A DNA stretch of 11,637 nucleotides from an uncultured Cardiobacterium sp. (GTDB lineage Bacteria; Pseudomonadota; Gammaproteobacteria; Cardiobacteriales; Cardiobacteriaceae), in assembly GCF_938028185.1 (NCBI RefSeq), contig NZ_CALJAH010000435.1, forward strand, positions 1 to 11,637. The letters run 5' to 3'. The translations under genes were made by a program, and so were the position numbers. Shown here piece by piece: positions 5,409 through 11,637 of this stretch (the first letter of the stretch is position 1; the number at the start of each line of letters is the position of its first letter). Below the pieces are notes generated by a model. That model was not told the DNA's origin and ran no database searches. It saw only the letters and a program-made list of their open reading frames with translations.

Positions 5409-6854
5409 ATGAACATCCAAGAACTTGAACCCCGCGCGGTCTGGCAATATTTCCACCAAATCACGCAAGTTCCGCGCCCCTCGGCACAGGAAGAAAAAAT
5501 CCAGCAATACATCCTCGACGAAGCCGCCCGCCTGGGGTTGCCCGCCGAACGGGATGCGGGCGGCAACATCCGCGTGCGCAAGACGGCAACCGCCGGACGC
5601 GAAAACGAACCCGGCGTCATCCTGCAAGCGCACCTCGACATGGTCGCGCAAAAAAACCGCGATACCGTGCATGACTTCAGCAAAGACCCGATCCGTACCG
5701 TCATTGATGGAGACTGGGTGCGCGCCGACGGTACCACGCTCGGCGCCGATAACGGCATCGGCGTCGCCATGGTGCTTGCCATCCTTGCCGACAAAAACCT
5801 CAGCCATCCGCCGCTGGAAGCGCTGTTCACCGCCAGCGAAGAAATCGGCCTGCTCGGTGCTTCCGCCGTCCAGCCCAACTGGCTGAACGGCAGCGTCCTG
5901 CTCAACCTCGACTTTGAAGATGAAGGCGAACTCTGCATCGGCTGCGCCGGGGCGACGAACGCCGACTACACTGTGCCGCTGCAATACGAACCCCTACAAG
6001 GACAAGGCTACCAACTGCACGTCGGCGGCCTCAAGGGCGGACACTCCGGCGTGGAAATCCACCTGCAACGCGGCAACGCCATCAAAATCCTCGCCCGCGT
6101 CCTGCAAGCGCTGCATGACGACCCGAACAACGCGCTCAAAATCATTGGTCTGCAAGCAGGCGACCTCAGTAACGCCATCCCGCGCGAAGCCGACGCCGCC
6201 GTCGCCCTGAACGACAGCCAGCTTGCCGCCGTACAACAGCGCCTGCACGAACTCACCGCCGAAATCCGTGCCGAACTGCCCGCCGAAGACCAGGGACTGC
6301 ACATCAGCCTCGAACCGGGTGCGCCCTTCAGCCACATCCTCAGCGCACAAAGCGCGCGCCAGGTCATAGGCCTCCTGCGCAACCTGCACAACGGCGTGGA
6401 CCGCATGAGCGTGGACATCCCCGACCTGGTCGAAACCTCAAACAACCTCGCTGCCGTCAAAACCGACGACAAGGCGCTCTACATCCTCTGCATGCTGCGC
6501 TCCTCCGTGGATAGCGCCCGCGCCGAACTGGTTGCCCGTCTCGAAGCGCTCTTCACCCTGGTCGGCGGCAGTTGGCAATATAGCGGCGCCTACTCCGGCT
6601 GGAAACCGCAGCCGCACTCCGAACTGGTGGAAAAACTGGTCGCGCTCGGCACCAAAATCTACGGCAAGGCGCCCTCCGTCAAGGCCATCCACGCCGGACT
6701 CGAATGCGGCATGCTTTTCACCAACTACCCGCACTGGCAAATGGCATCTTTCGGGCCGCACATCGTCTCACCGCACTCCCCGGACGAAAAAGTAAACATC
6801 GCCAGCGTTGGCCGCTGCTACCAATGGCTGACGGATTACCTGCAGAACAAATAA
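5409..6854 (+). CDS. pepD: Cytosolic dipeptidase PepD (aminoacyl-histidine type, M20)
   Basis: The 481-residue M20-family metallopeptidase hydrolyses dipeptides in the cytoplasm, including Xaa-His dipeptides such as carnosine in well-studied relatives. The two-zinc site is complete: His75 and Asp77 in LQAHLDMV, Asp114 in GADNGIG, Glu144/Glu145 in TASEEIG, Asp168 in LNLDFEDEGE, and His456 in PHSPDEKV. KGGHSGVEIH in the middle is the usual dimerisation-domain landmark, and the C-terminal IHAGLECG matches E. coli PepD. The length is normal. It begins 37 bases after sohB with no terminator between, so it may be the last gene of the transporter-peptidase operon. It is GC-rich like its upstream neighbours (34 of 60 bases G or C in 5881-5940), unlike the pilus genes that follow. 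Confidence 0.95.
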   Translation: MNIQELEPRAVWQYFHQITQVPRPSAQEEKIQQYILDEAARLGLPAERDAGGNIRVRKTATAGRENEPGVILQAHLDMVAQKNRDTVHDFSKDPIRTVIDGDWVRADGTTLGADNGIGVAMVLAILADKNLSHPPLEALFTASEEIGLLGASAVQPNWLNGSVLLNLDFEDEGELCIGCAGATNADYTVPLQYEPLQGQGYQLHVGGLKGGHSGVEIHLQRGNAIKILARVLQALHDDPNNALKIIGLQAGDLSNAIPREADAAVALNDSQLAAVQQRLHELTAEIRAELPAEDQGLHISLEPGAPFSHILSAQSARQVIGLLRNLHNGVDRMSVDIPDLVETSNNLAAVKTDDKALYILCMLRSSVDSARAELVARLEALFTLVGGSWQYSGAYSGWKPQPHSELVEKLVALGTKIYGKAPSVKAIHAGLECGMLFTNYPHWQMASFGPHIVSPHSPDEKVNIASVGRCYQWLTDYLQNK

Positions 6855-6878
6855 CAGCTAAATAAAAATTCATTTTTA

Positions 6879-6931
6879 AGCAATATTAAGGCGCTGTTGG
6901 AATATCAGAATACAACAGCGCCTTAATTGCT
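6879..6931. repeat. Large inverted repeat, possible pepD terminator
   Basis: A perfect 14-bp inverted repeat (6886-6899 with 6913-6926, core GGCGCTGTTG / CAACAGCGCC) encloses a 13-base AT-rich loop. The arms extend outward to AGCAAT / ATTGCT with only a 2-base bulge on the left. It lies about 25 bases after the pepD stop, where a terminator is expected, but no T-run follows the right arm, so it is not a classical intrinsic terminator. It could be a palindromic repeat, an mRNA 3' stabiliser or a binding site. The rest of the 250-base spacer is AT-rich and holds the sigma-54 promoter described below. Confidence 0.6.
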
Positions 6932-7027
6932 GATGGTGACGGTACAAATAAATATTTCGTCAAAGAAAAATTGTTATGTTATAAATGCTTTTAAGAAAAT
7001 AATCATTGTAAACATAGTGTTACCTTT

Positions 7028-7043
7028 TGGCACCATTCTTGCT
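7028..7043 (+). promoter_or_regulatory. Sigma-54 (RpoN) promoter for pilY1 operon
   Basis: TGGCAC (7028-7033), five bases, then TTGCT (7039-7043) reproduce the -24/-12 consensus TGGCAC-N5-TTGCW exactly, with the invariant GG and GC ten bases apart. Transcription should start near 7054, giving a leader of about 50 bases. The 100 bases upstream are very AT-rich, as expected where an activator and IHF bend DNA, but I could not identify a specific PilR or IHF site. RpoN together with PilR controls type IV pilin genes in Pseudomonas and Dichelobacter, which supports the call. Activator identity is inferred. Confidence 0.85.
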
Positions 7044-7095
7044 TAGATGTATAAATACAGCTTTCCCACTGCACAACTGTGCGCACTGTAAACAT

Positions 7096-7100
7096 GGAGA
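7096..7100 (+). promoter_or_regulatory. Ribosome binding site deciding the pilY1 start
   Basis: GGAGA lies five bases before the ATG at 7106 and too close (two bases) to the ATG at 7103. It overlaps the ATG at 7094, which, like a GTG at 7079, has no site of its own. The start at 7106 also gives a clean signal peptide. Confidence 0.65.
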
Positions 7101-7105
7101 ACATG

Positions 7106-10100
7106 ATGAAAACACATAAAAAAACAGGAATATCGTTCCGACCGCTCTTTCTGACCACCGTGGTTGGTTTCGCTTGCCAGCATCTCGCAATGGCACAGGG
7201 CGCGCCGACCCCGCCGGCCACACCGGCTCCGACAGGTCCAACAGTTAAAACCTCTCCTTTTCTTCCGCGTCCGCCGCAGCTCTATAACGAAGCGACCAAA
7301 ACCAAAGGCGGCGTTCCTCCGAATGTCATGATGCTCATTGATGACTCGGGCAGTATGCAAGCTGCAATTAGTGGTTGGACGGGTATGGCGAGGAATTGGG
7401 CGACACAATGGCATTGTCATTATAATTTGAATAATAGCATTCACTGGACATCAAACCCTAGATGTTATCTTGTGTTTTATATTCCCAGGCAATATGGTAA
7501 AGGAGATATTGTTTTTGGGAGAGGTTCGCTTGAAAACTATACTTTTGGTGAAACCACGCGAATGGATGTGGTCATAGACGGCATACATTTGCTCATGAAT
7601 AAACATGGAAGCAAGATTAATTGGAGTATCTATTCTCTTTGGGGTTCAGAAGAGCGTTGGTGGAGCCATCCTTATGGAGTTGGGCCGGGGAACGAAATTT
7701 ATCCTACTCGCCATGTTCGAGGCTTTGGGTTTAAAACAACAAAAATCCCATCACCGAGAGGATTTTCAAATAATACAGCGGAGCAGCGTAAATATGTTAA
7801 TTCACTTTCTCCCCTGATAGATACGCCAACTACAGATCGCTATATCCGTGCGGTGCGTAAAGTACGAGATGAAATTAAATACCGTTGTCAGAAGAGTTAT
7901 GTTGTTTTGCTGTCAGACGGTGATGCCAACGTAGATGAAATTCCGGGTACAGCTGATGAACGTGTGTATGATAATGCGACAGGATTCTATGCTTGGGAAA
8001 CTGCACTTTACGGAAGGTTTGAAAATTCAGGGAATACTGATGCTAATCGCGCTAATTTTTATTTTAATTATCCACCAGAAGGAGGCCGGAATGGATATCG
8101 TGCTTATGGTGCCTTTGAAAATGAGCCTTGGATGGGGCCTTACTCAGGCATTGCATTGTTTAGTCATCGTTTAGCAGCAGATTCAACAGATTTGAGAACA
8201 AGCGGAACAGATGCAGAAGGCGGTAGTTGGGATGACCCCAAATATAAAAACCAACGGATTTATACTTATACAATAGGTTTTGGTAGTGAATTGTCTGGCA
8301 GGGGAAAAATGTATCTGAGAGATGGTGCAGCCTGTCCTTCAGGGCAAACCTGCAGCTACATGGTCACAACGGCTGAAGAATTAAATAATGCTTTTGATTC
8401 GATTTTTGCAAATATTACAAACGAAGAAGGGGTACTGTCCAAAAATACCCGCTCAACGTCTACACCCTCTGTGTCGGGCAGTTCTATTGCAACTATTGCA
8501 GCCAGCACTTCTATCAATACGGAAAACTGGAGCAGTATGATGCTGTTTAACTGGTTTGACTCGGAAGGTAAAAAGATTAAGGCAGGGGATCCCATCCCAG
8601 CAGAATATGATAACCGCACGATATTGGTAAATAATGGTGAGCCAGGCGGTATATACAATTTTTCTGAATCTGATGCATTACATAAAGGCGATTTTGGTCT
8701 GACTTCCGACCAAGAATATAAAGAAGCTTTTGCGCCTTGGCTCATGCGAAATCCAGGTAAGACAGACGCGCAAATAAAAACAGCAGCAGATGCTATTACA
8801 CCACGCTTGGTTCAAACTTATCGCGTACGAACCCCGGGAGCTACAGATAAGCAGCGTCAAATGGGAGATGTATTGGGAAGCCCGGTCATTGCATTGGGCA
8901 AGGATAGTTTGGGCAAGCAAAAGTATGTTATTACGGCTGCTAATGATGGGATGACCTATATTTTTGAATCAACCAATTCTTCAAGCGAAAACACGTCGCC
9001 TTATAATCTTGCCTTAAATTACCTACCTGCAGGAATGCAGCGCGAAAGTAAGGACGATACGCTGACGGTTGGCAAGGCAATTCCTGCAACGGCAGAAGCA
9101 GATTACGGCAAAAATGATGATACTAATCCGCACCTTTATCTAAATAATGGAGGTATAGCGTGGGTTGAAACGCCGGATACTGCGGGGCTTCAGCGTCAAT
9201 ACGTCCTTTTGGGTAACATGGGACAAGGGGGGCGAGGTGCGTATGCGCTATCTGTAGCAGGTAACAAACGCGATGGTTCTGGACCAGCGGGAATGGATGC
9301 AGGGCGCTCAAACTGGCTCAGCGAAGTCCCCCTTTGGGAAACACAGAAGGGTACAGGAAACGGGCTGGGTTATACCGTTGGCAAAGCGACATTGACGCAG
9401 GTGGCTACCAATTGGGAGAACAACAAGCCTAAAATTGAGTCGGGGGTTCGTCTGTACGCTTTCCTTGCCAATGGTTACCAGCCGGGAACATATGATGATG
9501 CCGGTATTTTTACAGCCAATACTAATGTGACTGCTTATGATGCGACTCCTACCCTGTATGTTTATGACATGATGGGACAGGAATTTGGTACGTCTGCGAC
9601 AACAGGAACAGTAAAGACAGGTGATAGTGCAGGAACATTGGTTACTAAAATTCCGACTGTTGGTGCGAATGGACCAGGAGCATTAGCCAGCCCCACCTTG
9701 GTAGATGTTGACTATAATGGTGTCATTGATGTGGCCTATGCGGGCGATCAGTTCGGTAACTTGTATCGTTTTGACCTTCGTGGTCCAGTGAGTACTTGGA
9801 AGGCACACATGATTTACAAAGGTCAACCGACACAGCCTATAACTTCTGCCCCTGCGGTATATCGTAAAAATGAAAACGAATATATCATTGTTTTTGGTAC
9901 AGGTTCTGATCTCTTCAAACATGATCAACGTAGTCAAAACCAACAGATGATAATGGGCATATACGACAGTCTGAGTGAGCGTAATCCCAGTACACTATCT
10001 TATAATTCTGGATCAATATTGGAACAGTCTTATGATCATAACGCTACGGATAAACGCTATATAACCGATGCTGGTTTTAATCCAACCAGTCATAAAGCAT

Positions 10101-10753
10101 GGCGGATTATGTTGAATGAAGGTCAAACGGGCGGGGAAACAATTGTAGCTGCTGAGAAAGTAGTTTCAAGCCCCCAAATGTTGTTGAGTACGGCATTTGT
10201 ATCAACGAGAGTGTATGAGGTTACTGAAAAGAACCAGCAACTGCCCAGTGGCGTGGATCCCAAAAAAACCTGCTATGATACTGAGACAAGCATCAAAACA
10301 GAGGGGCATAGCTGGTCAATGGCAATAAATGTGCTTACGGGAGCAGGGCCAGATCTTGCTAACGGTGCCTATTATTATCAGCCAAATAGTAATGAACCAG
10401 ATCCACAGGCAGGACATAATGAAGGGATACTTACTTCTGCAATGAATATCATAGATACAGCGAATTCTGCACCTACATTATGGGCAAATGGAGCTAACGG
10501 TAATGCAGGTGATGGTTTGTTGACTGACCTTGGAAATCCAAAAAGCTCCGAGCAGCGTAACGACTGTTTGGCAAAAACAGCAAAGATGGCAAACGTCATT
10601 ACTAAGGCAGCTAAAGGGGCAGAGAGAAACCCCGGAACACCAGCCGATCCTAATGATCCAGGTGCAGGTAATGTTGATGCTCAATCTGTAGGTGGGAAAC
10701 TCTGTGGTGATCCATCCCTCTTCCGCGCAAACGAACGGGAAATTCAGTTATAA
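7106..10753 (+). CDS. pilY1: Type IV pilus tip adhesin/assembly protein PilY1
   Basis: The 1215-residue protein is exported by a Sec signal peptide (basic MKTHKK, hydrophobic core, cleavage likely after AMA at residues 28-30). A proline-rich linker (about 33-58) precedes a von Willebrand A-like domain (about 72-437). That domain has a MIDAS start DxSxS at Asp79-Ser81-Ser83 (LIDDSGSM) and a later Asp271 in LLSDGDAN. The C-terminal half is the PilC/PilY1 beta-propeller: GDVLGSPV, ITAANDGMTYIFES, ASPTLVDVDYNGVIDVAYAGDQFGNLYRFD and FGTGSDL. The EF-hand-like calcium loop DVDYNGVID is at 867-875. In Pseudomonas, PilY1 sits at the pilus tip and governs extension/retraction, adhesion and surface sensing. 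From about 7380 onward the gene is AT-rich and uses AGG/AGA arginine codons, unlike the first 270 bases. pilV follows 14 bases later. Confidence 0.92.
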   Translation: MKTHKKTGISFRPLFLTTVVGFACQHLAMAQGAPTPPATPAPTGPTVKTSPFLPRPPQLYNEATKTKGGVPPNVMMLIDDSGSMQAAISGWTGMARNWATQWHCHYNLNNSIHWTSNPRCYLVFYIPRQYGKGDIVFGRGSLENYTFGETTRMDVVIDGIHLLMNKHGSKINWSIYSLWGSEERWWSHPYGVGPGNEIYPTRHVRGFGFKTTKIPSPRGFSNNTAEQRKYVNSLSPLIDTPTTDRYIRAVRKVRDEIKYRCQKSYVVLLSDGDANVDEIPGTADERVYDNATGFYAWETALYGRFENSGNTDANRANFYFNYPPEGGRNGYRAYGAFENEPWMGPYSGIALFSHRLAADSTDLRTSGTDAEGGSWDDPKYKNQRIYTYTIGFGSELSGRGKMYLRDGAACPSGQTCSYMVTTAEELNNAFDSIFANITNEEGVLSKNTRSTSTPSVSGSSIATIAASTSINTENWSSMMLFNWFDSEGKKIKAGDPIPAEYDNRTILVNNGEPGGIYNFSESDALHKGDFGLTSDQEYKEAFAPWLMRNPGKTDAQIKTAADAITPRLVQTYRVRTPGATDKQRQMGDVLGSPVIALGKDSLGKQKYVITAANDGMTYIFESTNSSSENTSPYNLALNYLPAGMQRESKDDTLTVGKAIPATAEADYGKNDDTNPHLYLNNGGIAWVETPDTAGLQRQYVLLGNMGQGGRGAYALSVAGNKRDGSGPAGMDAGRSNWLSEVPLWETQKGTGNGLGYTVGKATLTQVATNWENNKPKIESGVRLYAFLANGYQPGTYDDAGIFTANTNVTAYDATPTLYVYDMMGQEFGTSATTGTVKTGDSAGTLVTKIPTVGANGPGALASPTLVDVDYNGVIDVAYAGDQFGNLYRFDLRGPVSTWKAHMIYKGQPTQPITSAPAVYRKNENEYIIVFGTGSDLFKHDQRSQNQQMIMGIYDSLSERNPSTLSYNSGSILEQSYDHNATDKRYITDAGFNPTSHKAWRIMLNEGQTGGETIVAAEKVVSSPQMLLSTAFVSTRVYEVTEKNQQLPSGVDPKKTCYDTETSIKTEGHSWSMAINVLTGAGPDLANGAYYYQPNSNEPDPQAGHNEGILTSAMNIIDTANSAPTLWANGANGNAGDGLLTDLGNPKSSEQRNDCLAKTAKMANVITKAAKGAERNPGTPADPNDPGAGNVDAQSVGGKLCGDPSLFRANEREIQL

Positions 10754-10767
10754 ATCAGGAGGTCTAT

Positions 10768-11346
10768 ATGCAGATAAAAAGGAGAGTTTTGGTGGGTGCA
10801 TGGCGCACCCACCAGAAAGGAATGACATTATTGGAAATAGTAGTGTCCATGCTAATTGTTGCCCTAGGGCTGGCAATGAGTGTATCTATGATTCAGTCTG
10901 CAAACCGTTTTGGTGATACAGCAGAATATACCGCCTTTGCCCTGCAGAAGAGTCAATTGATCATTGATACAATGCGAGCCAATGCGCTAGCTAAGGAAAC
11001 TTATGTGGTTAACGGGATAAGTGCAAACCCAAATAATGGAGACTACAAAGGTGTATATGACAGTTTGAATTCTATATATGATGCTGCCAATAAAGATGCA
11101 GCCTTATCCAGGTTAGTAGATAATTTACGGTGTAAAAATTCTGCTTGTACCTTGGCGGAAGAAAATGCTAAGGCAGATGTTTATGCATGGGCAGATGAAA
11201 TTGTGAGTACATTGCCGGGCGGCAGAGCACTGCTAAGAAAAAATAATGATAATTATGAAGTAATTATTATGTGGAAACACGTTTCTGCTACAGACAATGG
11301 AAGCGATGCCCCTGTGCAGGGAACACAAGTTTGGTTTGCATTATGA
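10768..11346 (+). CDS. pilV: Minor prepilin PilV
   Basis: The 192-residue type IV prepilin has the class III signal QKG|MTLLEIVVSMLIVALGL: PilD should cut after Gly18 and methylate Met19, and Glu at +5 (residue 23) is present. The hydrophobic helix runs to about residue 43. The globular part has two cysteines (122 and 127) that could form a small disulfide loop. In relatives, PilV primes pilus assembly with other minor pilins and links to PilY1. The start at 10768 has a perfect AGGAGGT site (10757-10763). The leader (MQIKRRVLVGAWRTHQKG) is 18 residues, long for this class; most of it is encoded by a palindrome listed separately. Codons are AT-rich (20 of 60 bases G or C in 11041-11100). It lies between pilY1 and pilW. 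Confidence 0.88.
   Translation: MQIKRRVLVGAWRTHQKGMTLLEIVVSMLIVALGLAMSVSMIQSANRFGDTAEYTAFALQKSQLIIDTMRANALAKETYVVNGISANPNNGDYKGVYDSLNSIYDAANKDAALSRLVDNLRCKNSACTLAEENAKADVYAWADEIVSTLPGGRALLRKNNDNYEVIIMWKHVSATDNGSDAPVQGTQVWFAL
10787..10817 (+). repeat. Palindrome inside the pilV leader codons
   Basis: GGTGGGTGC (10791-10799) and GCACCCACC (10805-10813) form a perfect 9-bp inverted repeat around the 5-base loop ATGGC. Outside it, T-A, T-G wobble, T-A and T-A pairs extend the stem to 13 bp at the RNA level. It occupies codons 7-17 of pilV and begins 19 bases after the first base of the start codon. Its GC-rich core stands out in AT-rich surroundings and resembles the GGTGGGT...ACCCACC palindromic repeats found in many Gammaproteobacteria; that resemblance is from memory. 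Confidence 0.75.
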
Positions 11347-11353
11347 AGGTGTT

Positions 11354-11360
11354 GGAAGGA
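11354..11360 (+). promoter_or_regulatory. Ribosome binding site at the pilW start
   Basis: GGAAGGA overlaps the ATG at 11360 and stands five bases before a GTG at 11366. A second, weaker candidate, AAGGTG (11346-11351), stands eight bases before the ATG. Either start gives a proper prepilin leader, so the site leaves the pilW start undecided between the two. Confidence 0.45.
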
Positions 11361-11637
11361 TGAACGTGAAATCTCTATATAAACAACGGGGATTGTCCCT
11401 TATAGAATTATTGATAGCCATGGGATTGGGTGTGTTACTTTTGATGGGCCTGATAACCGTATTTGGCACAGCAAACCAGTCTTCTAAGCGTCGTTCCACT
11501 TCGGAAAATCTTGATGAAGTTCGTCGACAGGTTGTGAGTAGATTGGAATACGATCTCCATAATGCGGGTTATCTTGATCCTTTTTCAAGTGCAGCAGCAG
11601 CGCAATCTACTTTTGATACGGAAGATCCACAAGTTTT
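11360..11637 (+). CDS. pilW: Minor prepilin PilW (partial, runs off the window)
   Basis: The first 92 codons are present and the frame is open to the window edge. The protein begins MNVKSLYKQRG|LSLIELLIAMGLGVLLLMGLI, a class III prepilin signal: cleavage after Gly11, Leu at +1, Glu at +5 (residue 16), then a long hydrophobic helix. The following EVRRQVVSRLEYDLHNAGYLDP is characteristic of PilW, where an amphipathic helix leads to an NAGY/NAGF motif. PilW is a minor pilin that works with PilV and others to start pilus assembly and connect PilY1. It begins 13 bases after the pilV stop. A GTG at 11366 is an alternative start giving MKSLYKQRG as the leader. The C-terminal globular domain lies outside the window. 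Confidence 0.88.
   Translation, partial: MNVKSLYKQRGLSLIELLIAMGLGVLLLMGLITVFGTANQSSKRRSTSENLDEVRRQVVSRLEYDLHNAGYLDPFSSAAAAQSTFDTEDPQV

Noticed and set aside
6956..6985. Possible sigma-70 promoter (TTCGTC, 18 bases, TATAAA) before pilY1
   Set aside because: The -35 box matches consensus poorly, and the nearby sigma-54 site is far stronger.
7071..7082. Small hairpin GCAC-AACT-GTGC in the pilY1 leader
   Set aside because: The 4-bp stem is too weak to claim a regulatory role.
7007..7095. Direct repeat TGTAAACAT at 7007-7015 and 7087-7095, flanking the sigma-54 promoter
   Set aside because: Nine bases in an AT-rich region can recur by chance, the second copy overlaps the translation start region, and it matches no activator site I know.

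Overview
The window looks like chromosomal DNA of a Gammaproteobacterium. The Pseudomonas-type hpt, a NagZ of the gammaproteobacterial kind, zinc-free L28 and L33, SohB, PepD, and a PilY1/PilV/PilW set all fit. Cardiobacteriales (the Cardiobacterium/Dichelobacter group) is my best guess for the family, but this is an impression and not something the sequence proves. No phage, insertion sequence, CRISPR array or rRNA is visible.

Layout. (1) Positions 56-2014, minus strand: a compact operon nagZ - dsrE-like - hpt (peptidoglycan recycling, a small DsrE-fold protein, purine salvage), with gaps of 22 and 2 bases. (2) Positions 2015-2172: a divergent control region with three small GC-rich hairpins, a candidate nagZ promoter and a strong sigma-70 promoter for a tRNA. 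(3) Positions 2173-2744, plus strand: tRNA-Phe(GAA), rpmB (L28) and rpmG (L33), apparently one mixed tRNA/ribosomal-protein transcript ending in a textbook intrinsic terminator. (4) Positions 2759-6854, plus strand: ABC ATPase, ABC-2 permease, SohB membrane peptidase and PepD dipeptidase. The first three overlap or abut, and the ATPase begins only 14 bases after the terminator with no visible ribosome binding site. (5) Positions 6855-7105: an AT-rich spacer with a large inverted repeat and a near-consensus sigma-54 (RpoN) promoter. (6) Positions 7106-11637, plus strand: pilY1 - pilV - pilW (partial), a type IV pilus minor-pilin/adhesin operon.

The housekeeping genes are GC-rich, while the pilus genes are AT-rich. 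The change falls inside pilY1 just after its metal-binding DxSxS motif, which suggests a mosaic gene. The most unusual sequence feature is a near-perfect palindrome inside the first codons of pilV. It encodes most of an overlong prepilin leader and looks like a small palindromic repeat inserted in frame. No wholly new system is evident. The points most worth following are the pilV palindrome, the RpoN-driven pilY1-first operon and the pilY1 composition break.
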